64,000 nucleotides of DNA from Luteimonas sp. J29 (GCF_000472505.1 NZ_AWZR01000006.1:1-64000); one strand, 5' to 3'. Positions 16,303 through 25,216 are shown, numbered from the stretch's first letter. Notes: generated by a model not told the origin, from the letters alone. Numbers and translations are program-made.

Positions 16303-16378
16303 GCGCGGCGCCTGCGCGTTTGCCGCCCGGCGCGGCGAAGCGGCAGAATCGGATCCCGACTCCGACGCCCGCATCGCC

Positions 16379-16726
16379 ATGCCCACGATCTTCCACCGCA
16401 TCATGCGCCGGGAACTGCCGGCCGACATCGTGTTCGAGGACGAACACGTCATCGCGTTCCGCGACATCGCGCCGCAGGCGCCGGTGCACGTGCTGTTCGT
16501 GCCCAAGGAGGACTTCGCCACCCTCAACGACGTGCCCGCCGACCGCCCGGAGGTCGTCGGCCGCCTCGCCATCGCGGCGGCCTCGTATGCCAAGGCCCAG
16601 GGCTTCGCCGAGGACGGCTACCGCATCGTCATGAACTGCAACGGCGATGGCGGCCAGACCGTGTACCAGATCCACCTGCACCTGCTGGCCGGCGCGCCGC
16701 TCGGCCGGTTCGGCACCGGCGCCTGA
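16379..16726 (+). CDS. HIT-family nucleotide-binding protein with altered triad
   Basis: This 115-residue HIT protein resembles HinT/PKCI, purine nucleoside phosphoramidate hydrolases. The start TIFHRIMRRELPADIVFEDE is typical. The catalytic block reads QTVYQIHLHLLAG, where classical HinT has His-x-His-x-His: the first His is Gln, while the last two remain. The final His, the nucleophile in the family, is retained. It is monocistronic in appearance, with a possible -10 (CAGAAT) about 30 bp upstream, and ends facing the hairpin at 16805. Confidence 0.88.
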   Translation: MPTIFHRIMRRELPADIVFEDEHVIAFRDIAPQAPVHVLFVPKEDFATLNDVPADRPEVVGRLAIAAASYAKAQGFAEDGYRIVMNCNGDGGQTVYQIHLHLLAGAPLGRFGTGA

Positions 16727-16804
16727 CCAACCGCGCCGTCCTCCCCCGCCTGCGGGGCAGGGGCGGATGCAGGCGAGCGGGAAGGGTCTCGAGGAGAAAA
16801 CGAA

Positions 16805-16830
16805 GAACGCCCGGCGCGGGCCGGGCGTTC
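16805..16830 (-). terminator. Bidirectional hairpin terminator
   Basis: A perfect 11-bp stem (16805-16815 with 16820-16830) with loop GCGG lies between the convergent HIT and Slp-like genes. On the minus strand it is followed by TTCGTTTTC, a broken T-run, so it mainly serves the Slp-like gene. Confidence 0.7.
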
Positions 16831-16856
16831 GAGCGGATGCGCGGAATGTCCGGAGG

Positions 16857-17363
16857 CTACTGCCGCGCGGCGCCAGCCGGGTTCAGTGCCGGGACGGTGC
16901 CCCAGACCACAGGGCCTTCGTTGACGCCGGCGGCCTGCTTGCCGGGCCACAGCCTGGTGGCCTCCACGTCGATCCTGGCGAACCGGTACGCGCGGCGGTC
17001 GAGCGCGCGCTGCTCGTAGCCGCTGATCCGGCCGGTGAAGCTCACCTCGCGTCCGGCGACCAGTTCCGACGGGTCGTCGAAGCCCGTGCTGCAGGCGAGG
17101 AAACGGCCATATCCCATGTCCGATACCGGGCGCCCGCTGGTGGCGAGGCGGTTGGATTCGACTTCCACGCAGACCGAGTCGCCGCGGGATTCCACCTGGA
17201 CGACGCGACCGCCCCAGTGCACGGGCGTGCCGGTGTAGTCGGACTTCAGCGCCGAGTGCGCGTTGATCCGGTTGAGGTCACCTGCATGGACGTTGGCCGG
17301 CTGCGAAGCGTAGGCGGCAAGCAGCAGCGGCAGTGCGACGGCGGCGATGCGATGCATTTTCAT
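16857..17363 (-). CDS. Slp-like exported protein lacking the lipobox cysteine
   Basis: This 168-residue protein resembles the Slp outer-membrane lipoprotein family. Residues about 45-145 show the family pattern VHWGGRVVQV, EVESNRL, GRP, GRFLACSTGFDDPSELVAGREVSFTGRISGYEQ and a final Tyr-rich strand. The N-terminus is a hydrophobic signal ending LLLAAYAS: the position where the lipobox needs Cys is Tyr18 (codon TAC). It therefore should not be lipidated and may be a soluble periplasmic protein, perhaps cleaved near VHA-G. The start at 17363 has an AGGGA ribosome site eight bases upstream. Confidence 0.72.
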   Translation of the reverse strand: MKMHRIAAVALPLLLAAYASQPANVHAGDLNRINAHSALKSDYTGTPVHWGGRVVQVESRGDSVCVEVESNRLATSGRPVSDMGYGRFLACSTGFDDPSELVAGREVSFTGRISGYEQRALDRRAYRFARIDVEATRLWPGKQAAGVNEGPVVWGTVPALNPAGAARQ

Positions 17364-17509
17364 GGCAGAAGTCCCTTGTGCCAGTGGGTCGGGCGAGGCC
17401 GGAGGGCATGCGCCTTGGGACCTGTGTACCCCACCACGGCGGGGGCGTCAACCCGACGGCCGGCCCCTGCGGCCAGCGGGTGCGGGGTGCCGGGGGCCTC
17501 GATCCGGAC

Positions 17510-19456
17510 TCACCGGGGGCGGTGCCGGCGCAGGTCTAGCGCCAGCTGGCGCGGGTCCTCGCCAGCCGCCGGACCATAGCGCCAGCGCACGAAACGCCGG
17601 CCCAGCGCCCTGAGCGCGTCCGCATCCCGGGGTCGCAGGCGCGCGACCCGTTCCACCCAATGCAACGCCGGTTCGTGCGGCGCGCGGGCCAGGTCCAGCC
17701 GGGCATACCGGCCCCCCAGCCTGCGCCACGCGCGCAGCACCGGATCGCCGCTGCGTTCGGCGCGCGCGGCCAGCCACAGCATCCAGGCCACGGCCAGGCC
17801 GGCGGCCAGCGCGAACAGCGCGATCAGCCCGCGCGCACCGGTGCGCTCGAGTCCGACCGGCCGCAGGATCGCCGCCTGGCGCGCGGCGTCGAACCCCAGC
17901 ACCAGGTCGTTCCAGCCGCGTCGCAGCCAGTCGCCGAGGTCGAACATCGGCACGATCCCGGGCAAGGCGGTGAACCCCCCACCGGCGATGCGATCGTCGA
18001 TGGTGTCGTAGATGCGTTCGGGGGCCACCGCCGCGGTCGGGTCGACCCGGACCCAGCCAGGGCCCTCCAGCCAGACTTCGGCCCAGGCGTGCGCGTCCTC
18101 GTTGCGCACCACCCAGTAGTCGCCGAACGCGTTGCGCCGCCCGCCGGCGTAGCCGGTGACCACCCGTGCCGGGATGCCGGCGGCGCGCATCAGGATCACG
18201 AAGGCCGAGCTGAAGTGCTCGCAGAAGCCCTGCTTCCAGTCGAACAGGAACTCGTCCGCGGAATGGCGTCCCGGCAGCGGCGTGGACAGGGTGTAGCCGA
18301 ACTCGGCGCGGATCATGCGCATCGCCCGCTCCACGATCGCCGCGTCGTTGCCCGGGCCGTTATCCGCCCGCCACTGGCGCGCGAGCGCGACGGTGCGCGG
18401 GTTGTAGCCCGGCGGCAGCTGCAGCGCGCGCCGGCGCAACGCCTCGGGCAGTTCGGGCTCGAAGCTCGCCGGTCGCCGGGCCTGCATGCGCCAGCGCGTC
18501 ACCGAGGTGAGCGGCGCCGGCGCTTCCAGGACGAGGTCCCAGGACTGCGTCGTGCCCGCGGGCGTGGCCTGCGGCAGTTCCAGCGCCACCACCGTGGCGC
18601 GTTCGGTGGGCTCGATCTCCACCAGGTAGTCCCACGCCGGGCCGGCCGGCGTGGCGGCGGCGGGCGGCAGCGCGCGGGTGTCGCGCGCGCGGCGCCAGGT
18701 GCGTCCATCGAAGTCCAGCAGCACCGGGCCGCGCCAGTACATCTGCGATGGGGGCGGTGCCTCGCCCTGGAAGCTGACCCGCAGCGCGGGGCGCTCGTCG
18801 TTCATCATGTCCAGCCACTGGCCGGGTTCCATCTCGTCCGACAGCCCCGGCAGCGACAGCACGCGATCGGGCACGCCCCACAGCGGGGACGGGATGCGCG
18901 GGAACAGCCAGAACGCCGCCAGCGCCAGCGGCAGTCCGATCGCCGCCAGGCGCAGCACCGCGCCGAGCCGGCGCGCGGGCGCGACCGGCGCCAGGTCGCC
19001 CGATTCGTCGTCGGCCAGCTGGTGCAGCGCGCCCAGCGCCACGATCGCGCCGGCCATTCCGAGCAGCAGCGACAGCGGACCCTGGTCGAGCAGGAACGTG
19101 GCGAACGGCGCGAACAGCGCGAAGCCCACCAGGCTGCGCGCGTCGCGCATCGAGCCCAGTTCCGCCGGCTTGAGCGCCAGCATCGCGGCCAGCAGCGCGC
19201 ACGCCACGTCGCGCCCGAGGCCGAAGCGGTAGATGGCGAGCACGGCGGCGACCAGCCCCAGCGCCAGCAGGGTACGCAGCCACGCCCGCAGCGGCGCGCC
19301 ACGCGACAGGCAGGCGGTGGCCAGCGCGACTGCGACGGTGACCGCGGCCAGCAGCCCCGGCAGCCGCGGCAACAAGGGCAGCAGGCAGGCGCCGGTGGCG
19401 GCCAGGGCCCATGCGCGACCCGCCGCGGTGAGGGTTGCAGGCTCAGCGCGACGCAT
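17510..19456 (-). CDS. TgpA-like transglutaminase-domain membrane protein
   Basis: This 648-residue inner-membrane protein has five to six N-terminal membrane spans (about 15-200), a DUF3488-type segment, a periplasmic transglutaminase-like domain (about 380-490) and one more span near 560-580. The catalytic triad is visible: Cys near 411 (GFCEHFSSAF), His near 456 (NEDAHAWAEVW) and Asp near 470 (WVRVDPT). In Pseudomonas aeruginosa the homologue TgpA is essential. The ATG at 19456 overlaps the DUF58 stop by 14 bases; it is third in the moxR-DUF58-tgpA operon. The substrate is unknown. Confidence 0.87.
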   Translation of the reverse strand: MRRAEPATLTAAGRAWALAATGACLLPLLPRLPGLLAAVTVAVALATACLSRGAPLRAWLRTLLALGLVAAVLAIYRFGLGRDVACALLAAMLALKPAELGSMRDARSLVGFALFAPFATFLLDQGPLSLLLGMAGAIVALGALHQLADDESGDLAPVAPARRLGAVLRLAAIGLPLALAAFWLFPRIPSPLWGVPDRVLSLPGLSDEMEPGQWLDMMNDERPALRVSFQGEAPPPSQMYWRGPVLLDFDGRTWRRARDTRALPPAAATPAGPAWDYLVEIEPTERATVVALELPQATPAGTTQSWDLVLEAPAPLTSVTRWRMQARRPASFEPELPEALRRRALQLPPGYNPRTVALARQWRADNGPGNDAAIVERAMRMIRAEFGYTLSTPLPGRHSADEFLFDWKQGFCEHFSSAFVILMRAAGIPARVVTGYAGGRRNAFGDYWVVRNEDAHAWAEVWLEGPGWVRVDPTAAVAPERIYDTIDDRIAGGGFTALPGIVPMFDLGDWLRRGWNDLVLGFDAARQAAILRPVGLERTGARGLIALFALAAGLAVAWMLWLAARAERSGDPVLRAWRRLGGRYARLDLARAPHEPALHWVERVARLRPRDADALRALGRRFVRWRYGPAAGEDPRQLALDLRRHRPR

Positions 19457-20417
19457 CCGCGTCCCCCGGCAGCAGGGCCAGTGCGCGCAGGCAGGCATGG
19501 CGGTGGCCCGGGCCGCGGCCCGGCCCGATGTCGGCTTGCCCCGGCAGGCGCAGGCGGTAGCGGCGCAGCTCGCGTTCGGCCTCGTCGACCCAGCGCGCCA
19601 GGCGCCGGATCCGGGCTTCGCGGCCCAGCGTCGCGAGCATGTCCCAGTCCAGGACCACGTCGGTGCCAAGTGGCTGCTCGAACTCGCGCACCATGAGCGT
19701 GCCGCGCCGCGCGGAGGCCTTCCATGCGACCGCGCGCCGGCTGTCGCCGCGGCGCCACTCGCGCAACTGGTGCACGTCCTCGCCCGCCGGATGCAGCCGC
19801 GACCGCAGTCCGTCGCCCTCGGCCAGCGGCAGGGGCGGGCCGGCCGGCTCGGGCGCCGGATACACCAGCAGCGGTGCGTCCGCCCACGCATACGCCCAGG
19901 CACGCGCCAGTCCCAGCGGGCGCGTGGTCGAGATCCGGATGCGGCCGGGGTCGAACCAGCCGCGGCGCGAGGTGGGCAGGGCCAGCACCGCTTCGCCGGC
20001 GCCGTCGGCCAGCGACAGGGTGGCAGTGCGCCCGGCGCACGCCACCTGCAGTCCTCGGCGGGTGCGGCCGGGCGCGGCGCGTGCGTGCACGCGCAGCTTC
20101 AGCTCGGTGCCGGCCGGCACCGGCTCGGCGCCGATCGCATGGACTTCGAGCCCGGCCAGCTGCAGCTGCGCGTGCAGCAGGCCTGCGACTGCTGCCCCGG
20201 CCAGCACCAGGCACAGCAGCAGGGCCGGGTTGTTGTTGTAGTTCAACGCGCCCAGGCCCATGGTCGCCAGCAGCGCGCAGAAGAACGCGCCGAAGCGGGT
20301 CGGCAGCACGTAGATCGTGTGGCGGTCGAAGCGCACCGGCAGCGTGGCCGGTGCGCGCCGGCGCACCCAGCGGTCGAACCGCGCGCGAGCGCGCCGGCGC
20401 AGGGATGCCGCGATCAT
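19443..20417 (-). CDS. DUF58 domain-containing membrane protein
   Basis: This 324-residue protein has two membrane spans near 40-80 followed by a beta-rich region. The DUF58 signature lies at about 215-255: DVHQLREWRRGDSRRAVAWKA followed by LMVREFEQ. DUF58 proteins are nearly always encoded beside MoxR ATPases and are thought to be client or adaptor proteins with a von Willebrand-like region. The start at 20417 sits 74 bp after the moxR stop and its end overlaps the transglutaminase start, showing an operon. No enzyme motif is visible. Confidence 0.88.
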   Translation of the reverse strand: MIAASLRRRARARFDRWVRRRAPATLPVRFDRHTIYVLPTRFGAFFCALLATMGLGALNYNNNPALLLCLVLAGAAVAGLLHAQLQLAGLEVHAIGAEPVPAGTELKLRVHARAAPGRTRRGLQVACAGRTATLSLADGAGEAVLALPTSRRGWFDPGRIRISTTRPLGLARAWAYAWADAPLLVYPAPEPAGPPLPLAEGDGLRSRLHPAGEDVHQLREWRRGDSRRAVAWKASARRGTLMVREFEQPLGTDVVLDWDMLATLGREARIRRLARWVDEAERELRRYRLRLPGQADIGPGRGPGHRHACLRALALLPGDADASR

Positions 20418-20491
20418 GCGCGCCGCGCACCCGGTGCGCGTCCGTGCCGATCGCGTCGCGGGCGGGCCGGAACCACGGTTCCGCGCATGGC

Positions 20492-21445
20492 TCAGTCCAC
20501 GGCCACGTCGCGCAGGATCGCCTCCGCCAGCGTGGCGCCGTCGCCGGCGTCGTTCTCCGGCACCAGGCGGTGGGCCGCGACCGGGACGAACAGCGCCTGC
20601 ACGTCCTCGGGCAGCACGTGGTCGCGCGCATGCAGCAGGGCATGGGCGCGGGCCGCGCGCAGCAGGGCGATGCCGGCGCGAGGCGACAGGCCCATGCGCA
20701 CGCCGGGCGCATGGCGGCTGCGGCCCAGCAGTGCCTGCACGTAGCCGACCAGGGCTTCGCTCGCGTGCGTGGCGAGCACGGCGCGCCGCAGCCGCATCAC
20801 GTCCTCGGCGCCCAGCGCCGGCAGCGCCTGGGCGATGAGGCCGCGGCGGTCTTCGCCGGCGAGCAGCGCGCGCTCGGCGGCTTCGTCGGGATAGCCCAGG
20901 GTCAGGCGCAGCAGGAACCGGTCGAGCTGGGAATCGGGCAGGGGATAGGTGCCCGACAGGTCCACCGGGTTCTGGGTGGCGATCACGAAGAACGGCTCGG
21001 GCAGGCGGTGGGTGGTGCCGTCCACCGTCACCTGGTGCTCGGCCATGGCCTCGAGCAGCGCGCTCTGGGTGCGTGGCGGCGCGCGGTTGATCTCGTCGGC
21101 CAGCAGCACGTTGGTGAAGACCGGCCCCGGGTGGAACTCGAAGCCGCGGCCCTGGGTGTCGTAGATCGAGACGCCGACGATGTCCGAGGGCAGCAGGTCG
21201 GACGTGAACTGCACCCGCTGGAACCCCAGTCCGAGCGTGGCCGCGAGCGCGTGGGCCAGGGTGGTCTTGCCGAGTCCCGGCAGGTCCTCGATCAGCAGGT
21301 GGCCGTCGGAAAGCAGGGCGACGAAGGCCAGCCGTACCTCCCGCGCCTTGCCCAGGACCAGCTGGTTCACCTGCGCCTGGGCGGCCGTCAACGCTTCTTG
21401 ATCGCGCTCGGTTAGCATGGCCGGTTCCTGGATGGCGGCAGACAC
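20492..21445 (-). CDS. MoxR-family AAA+ ATPase
   Basis: This 317-residue AAA+ ATPase of the MoxR family is chaperone-like and often activates partner proteins with vWA domains. The Walker A motif EDLPGLGKTT is at 53-62 and Walker B LLADEINRAPP at 114-124; sensor 1 ATQNP is near 155 and the arginine region GLSPRAG is near 270. The start is taken as GTG at 21445 because AAGGAG lies six bases upstream. The ATG at 21418 has no such site, and longer frames run into the GT39 promoter region. A TACACT -10-like box is at 21472-21477 on this strand. First gene of the operon. Confidence 0.9.
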   Translation of the reverse strand: MSAAIQEPAMLTERDQEALTAAQAQVNQLVLGKAREVRLAFVALLSDGHLLIEDLPGLGKTTLAHALAATLGLGFQRVQFTSDLLPSDIVGVSIYDTQGRGFEFHPGPVFTNVLLADEINRAPPRTQSALLEAMAEHQVTVDGTTHRLPEPFFVIATQNPVDLSGTYPLPDSQLDRFLLRLTLGYPDEAAERALLAGEDRRGLIAQALPALGAEDVMRLRRAVLATHASEALVGYVQALLGRSRHAPGVRMGLSPRAGIALLRAARAHALLHARDHVLPEDVQALFVPVAAHRLVPENDAGDGATLAEAILRDVAVD

Positions 21446-21494
21446 GACGCTCTCCTTTTCCAATCGGGTCGAGTGTAGCGGGGGTAGTGGCGCC

Positions 21495-23363
21495 ATGCGC
21501 GAAAACGGGGTGACGCGTGCTGTCTTCATCGCGCTGTGGCTGGCGATCGTGCCGGCCAAGCTGCTGGTGGCCGCGCGCCTGCCGCTGTTCGTGGACGAGG
21601 CGTTCTACTGGCAGGAGGGCCACCACCTGGCCTGGGCGTACTCCGACCTGCCGGGCCTGACCGCATGGACGATCCGCCTCGGCGACGCGCTGTTCGGCGA
21701 CGGCGTGCTGGCGGTGCGCTCGCTGTTCCTGCTGGTGTCGCTGGCGCTGCCCTGGCTGGTGGTGTCGCTGGCGCGGCGGGAATGCGGCGCGAACGCAGGA
21801 TGGACCGCCGGCTGCGGCGCGCTGGTGCTGCCGCTGTTCGCGATGCTGGGCGTGATGGCGCTGCCCGACGTGCTGCTCGCCGCGGCGACGCTGCTGGCGC
21901 TGGACGCACTGACGCGGATGCTGCGCGAAGTGAGCCACGGCGACGCGGCGCAGCTCGCGCTGGCGCTGGCGGTCGGCGCCCTCAGCCACTACCGCTTCAT
22001 CGCCGCGCTCGGGGCGGGGTTCGTCGCCCTGCTGCTGATGCCGCAGGGGCGCGCGCTGCTGCGCGATCCGCGGATGGTCGTCGCGCTGGCGGTGGGCGCC
22101 GCGGCGTGGATGCCGCTGCTGGCGTGGAACCTGGAGAACGCCGAAGCCGGGCTGCGCTTCCAGCTGGTCGACCGCCATCCCTGGACGCTGCACCTAGACG
22201 GGATCACGTTCCCGGCCGTCCAGGGGATCCTGGTGACGCCGCTGCTGTTCGTGGCCCTGCTGGTCGCGGCATGGCGCTTCCGCGACGCCGAAGCGCCGGG
22301 GCAGCGGCTGCTCGCGCTGAGCGGCGGCATCGTGGTGCTCGGGTTCTTCGCCTTGGGCTTCTTCGCCGACACCGAACGGGTGAGCTTCCACTGGCCGCTG
22401 CCGGGCTACGTGGCGCTGCTTCCGCTGCTGCCGGCGGTGCTCGAGCGCTGGCCGCGCGGCTGGCGGATCGCCACCTGGGCGCTGGCCGGATGCGGGCTCG
22501 TGGCGGTGCTGGGCTACTACCTCGCGGTGTCCTCGCCGGCGGCGCGCGAGCGCATGGCCGCGCTCAAGTGGTATCCGTCCAACTTCGCCGGCTGGAACGA
22601 GCTCGCCGACGAAGTGCGCCGCGCGCGCGCCGGGCTGCCGCCGGATGCCCGGCTGGTGGCCGACAACTTCAAGATCGGGGCCGAACTGGGGTTCGCCCTG
22701 CGCGAGACCCGGATCCCGGTGCTCGACCACCCGCTCAACCGCGCCCACGGGCGTGCGCCGCAGCTCGCGCTGTGGGGCCTGGACGCGCGCCGCGAGACAT
22801 TGGCCGGCGCGCCGCTGCTGCTGGTGGTCGGCGCCACGGACGTGCCCTACCGCGACCTGCTGCAGCGCTACCACGCCCTGTGCCGCCGGTTCGGGCCGCT
22901 GCCGCCGCCGCGCGTGCTCAACATCGACCACGGTCGCCAGCGCTTCGTCCTGCTGGCCTGGCCCGAAGGCCTGCCCGAGGTGCAGGATCCGGTCGCGTGT
23001 TCGACCCCGGCGATGGCCTGGATCGACCGGCCGGTCGCGGGCGCGCGGGTCGCCGGCACGCTCGAGGTGTCCGGCTGGGCGTTCAAGGACGGGCCCGGCC
23101 TCGACCGCGTCGAGGTGCTGGTCGACGGACGCCCGGTGGCGGAAGCCGAATACGGCCTGCCGAGTCCCGGCACGGCGCTGTACTGGCGCATTTCCAGCGA
23201 CCCCAACCATCCCGACGTCGGCTTCCGTGCGCGCGTGGACGCCAGCGACCTGCGTCCGGGGCGGCGCTGGCTGGGCCTGCGCCTGCACGGTCGCGACGGC
23301 AGCGTGGAGGACTGGAGCGAGCTGCCGCTCCTGGTCGAGCCCGCTGCAGTGGCCGGCGACTGA
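21495..23363 (+). CDS. Glycosyltransferase family 39 membrane protein
   Basis: This 622-residue polytopic GT-C enzyme of the ArnT/PMT type uses polyprenyl-phosphate sugars to modify lipid A or proteins on the periplasmic side. The acidic DE of FVDEAFYWQEG (about 36-46) in the first periplasmic loop is the catalytic signature; about ten membrane spans follow to residue 355. A periplasmic domain (about 370-510) is followed by a C-terminal Ig-like beta-sandwich (about 520-610, GWAFKDGPGLDRVEVLVDG), unusual for ArnT. It is divergent from moxR. Acceptor and donor cannot be named. Confidence 0.82.
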   Translation: MRENGVTRAVFIALWLAIVPAKLLVAARLPLFVDEAFYWQEGHHLAWAYSDLPGLTAWTIRLGDALFGDGVLAVRSLFLLVSLALPWLVVSLARRECGANAGWTAGCGALVLPLFAMLGVMALPDVLLAAATLLALDALTRMLREVSHGDAAQLALALAVGALSHYRFIAALGAGFVALLLMPQGRALLRDPRMVVALAVGAAAWMPLLAWNLENAEAGLRFQLVDRHPWTLHLDGITFPAVQGILVTPLLFVALLVAAWRFRDAEAPGQRLLALSGGIVVLGFFALGFFADTERVSFHWPLPGYVALLPLLPAVLERWPRGWRIATWALAGCGLVAVLGYYLAVSSPAARERMAALKWYPSNFAGWNELADEVRRARAGLPPDARLVADNFKIGAELGFALRETRIPVLDHPLNRAHGRAPQLALWGLDARRETLAGAPLLLVVGATDVPYRDLLQRYHALCRRFGPLPPPRVLNIDHGRQRFVLLAWPEGLPEVQDPVACSTPAMAWIDRPVAGARVAGTLEVSGWAFKDGPGLDRVEVLVDGRPVAEAEYGLPSPGTALYWRISSDPNHPDVGFRARVDASDLRPGRRWLGLRLHGRDGSVEDWSELPLLVEPAAVAGD

Positions 23364-23378
23364 GCCTGCGTCCCGGGG

Positions 23379-23951
23379 TCAGGGCAGCGCGACGCCCTGC
23401 GCGCGCAGCAGCCGCGCGGTGGCGATGAGCGGCAGCCCGACCAGCGCGGTCGGGTCGCGCGAGTCGATGGCGTCGAACAGCACGATGCCGAGGCCTTCGG
23501 ACTTGAAGCTGCCGGCGCAGTCCAGCGGCGATTCGGCGTCCACGTAGCGCGCGATCTCGTCGCTGGACAGGCTGCGGAAGCGGACCGTGGTGGTGTCGAG
23601 CGCCTGCTCGACGCGGCCGTCGCGGGCCAGCGCGACCGCGGTCAGGAACACCGCCTCGCGCCCCGACATCCGCTGCAGCTGGGCGATCGCGGCCTCGCGG
23701 GTGCCGGGCTTGCCGAGGACCCGGCCGTCGCAGCTGGCCACCTGGTCGGAGCCCAGGACCAGCGCGCCCGGGCGAAGCGCCGCCACGGCCGCAGCCTTGG
23801 CCGCCGCCAGGCGCAGCGCCAGGGTCGCCGGCGGTTCGCCGGGCAGGGGCTGCTCGTCGACCTCGGGCCGCGCGGTGTCGAACCGCAGCCCCAGGCGCGC
23901 CAGCAGCTGCGCGCGGTAGCGGGAGGTGGAGGCCAGCACCAGTGGCGGCAT
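23379..23951 (-). CDS. yceF: Maf-family nucleotide pyrophosphatase, YceF type
   Basis: This 190-residue Maf/HAM1-superfamily enzyme is of the type that hydrolyses 7-methyl-GTP to its monophosphate. N-terminal LASTSRYRAQLL (6-17), GSDQV near 67 and AGSFKSEGLGI near 142 match YceF. The GSDQ motif separates it from the dTTP/UTP-type Maf proteins. Its start at 23951 has AAGGA six bases upstream, inside the end of the small membrane-protein gene before it. The neighbour on the other side is yceD-rpmF, the same grouping as in E. coli. Confidence 0.92.
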   Translation of the reverse strand: MPPLVLASTSRYRAQLLARLGLRFDTARPEVDEQPLPGEPPATLALRLAAAKAAAVAALRPGALVLGSDQVASCDGRVLGKPGTREAAIAQLQRMSGREAVFLTAVALARDGRVEQALDTTTVRFRSLSSDEIARYVDAESPLDCAGSFKSEGLGIVLFDAIDSRDPTALVGLPLIATARLLRAQGVALP

Positions 23952-23961
23952 GCGCGGTCCT

Positions 23962-24321
23962 TCAGTGCAGCGATGCGCGGGCGCGTTCGATCTGCAGGAG
24001 CTGGTCGTCGATGCTGTCGCGCGCGGCGTCGATCGAGGCGCGCACCGAATCGAGCTGTTCGAGCGAGGCGTCGTGGCCATGGCGCTGCAGCCACAGGCGC
24101 TGGCGCAGCATCTCCTGCATCGCCTCGCGCACCGGGTTGCGTTCGTCGCCGGCGATCGCCTCGATCTCCGAACGGGCCAGCCGCAGCCGGTCTTCGAGCG
24201 CGTCGGCCGAGTCCAGCAGGCGGGCCACCGCACGGGTCCGCTGCTCGCCGCGGCGCCGGAACCAGGTCGCGAACGCGACCGCGAGCGCGACCAGGAGCAG
24301 GGAAAGTGCGAAAATGGTCAC
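23962..24321 (-). CDS. Small membrane-anchored coiled-coil protein
   Basis: This 119-residue protein of unknown function has one N-terminal membrane span (residues 3-18, FALSLLLVALAVAFATWF) followed by an arginine patch. The helical cytoplasmic part has heptad patterns (about 30-60 and 85-115). The GTG at 24321 is chosen because GGGAG lies seven bases upstream and the span follows at once. It ends 10 bp before yceF and is probably cotranscribed with it. I recognise no family. Its own promoter region faces the yceD promoter. Confidence 0.65.
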   Translation of the reverse strand: MTIFALSLLLVALAVAFATWFRRRGEQRTRAVARLLDSADALEDRLRLARSEIEAIAGDERNPVREAMQEMLRQRLWLQRHGHDASLEQLDSVRASIDAARDSIDDQLLQIERARASLH

Positions 24322-24400
24322 GCCGAGGCTCCCGATGCGGGAGGTCCAGTCTGACCCGTGGCGTGGGCACGGGCAAATCCGCCGCGCCCGCCGGGCCGGT

Positions 24401-24429
24401 TTGACAGCCGGGCGCCGCATCCTTAACAT
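24401..24429 (+). promoter_or_regulatory. Strong sigma-70 promoter of the yceD-rpmF-fab run
   Basis: A perfect -35 TTGACA (24401-24406), a 17-bp spacer and a -10 TAACAT (24424-24429) make the best sigma-70 promoter in the window. The ATG of yceD begins 10 bases after the -10, so the transcript would have a leader of only about 3-4 nt. Confidence 0.85.
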
Positions 24430-24439
24430 TCATCGGCTT

Positions 24440-24949
24440 ATGTCCGCGGAACTGCCCGAAATCCTGGACGCTTGGCGGATGGTCGCCGGGCGACGGGAGT
24501 TCGAGGGGCGGACCGCGCTGTCCGCGCTGCCCCGGCTGCGCGACGCGCTGTCCGACGCGGAGGGCGAGGTGGAGTTCGCGCTGTCGTTCGACCACGACGC
24601 CCTGCGGGTCCCGTACCTGGAACTGAAGCTCGCTGCGGAGCTGCCGCTGCAATGCCAGCGCACCCTGCAGCGGTTCCTGTTCACGGTGCGGACGGTGCAG
24701 CGGCTCGGCCTGATCCGCGACGAGGCGGACGAGGCCGCGCTGCCCCCCGGCTACGAGCCGCTGCTGGTCCCGGCCAGCGGCGAGATCCGGCCACTGGACC
24801 TGGTCGAGGACGAACTGATCCTCGCCATTCCGGTGGTCCCGGTGAAACCGGGCACCGAGACGGTCGAGCGCGATTGGCCGGTGCCGCCCGAAGAACAGGC
24901 GAGGACCAGTCCGTTTGCCGGGCTGGCCGCGCTGAAGAAGCCAAACTGA
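24440..24949 (+). CDS. yceD: YceD/DUF177 family protein (23S rRNA accumulation protein)
   Basis: This 169-residue DUF177 protein is implicated in 23S rRNA accumulation and ribosome assembly. The alignment to E. coli YceD runs end to end, including LPEILDAWRM at the start, ALPPGYEPLLV, the acidic DLVEDELILAIPVVP block and the tail SPFAGLAALKKP. The two CxxC zinc cysteines seen in some members are reduced to one. The start at 24440 is fixed by this alignment and sits almost at the predicted transcription start. rpmF follows, as in most bacteria. Confidence 0.9.
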   Translation: MSAELPEILDAWRMVAGRREFEGRTALSALPRLRDALSDAEGEVEFALSFDHDALRVPYLELKLAAELPLQCQRTLQRFLFTVRTVQRLGLIRDEADEAALPPGYEPLLVPASGEIRPLDLVEDELILAIPVVPVKPGTETVERDWPVPPEEQARTSPFAGLAALKKPN

Positions 24950-25021
24950 ACCCCTGAAGTACCACGCGCCGCCACGGCGCCGAGCAGTCGCCACAACAGA
25001 TTACGTTTCCGGAGCAATCCC

Positions 25022-25216
25022 ATGGCTGTGCAGAAGTCCCGCGTCACCCCCTCCCGTCGTGGCATGCGCCGTTCGCACGACGCGCTCACGGCCAAGCAGC
25101 TGGCGACCGACCCGACCTCGGGCGAAACCCATCTGCGCCACCACGTCACCGCCGACGGCTATTACCGCGGCAAGCAGGTGATCCAGCCCAAGACCCGGAT
25201 CGTCGAGGAAGACTGA
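25022..25216 (+). CDS. rpmF: 50S ribosomal protein L32
   Basis: This 64-residue basic protein has the L32 start [21 protein letters not shown] and the tail YRGKQVI. The C-terminal zinc cysteines found in some L32 forms are absent (zinc-independent form, as in E. coli). The ribosome site GGAG is eight bases before the ATG. It lies between yceD and fabH, the classic arrangement that couples ribosome and fatty-acid synthesis. Confidence 0.97.
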   Translation: MAVQKSRVTPSRRGMRRSHDALTAKQLATDPTSGETHLRHHVTADGYYRGKQVIQPKTRIVEED

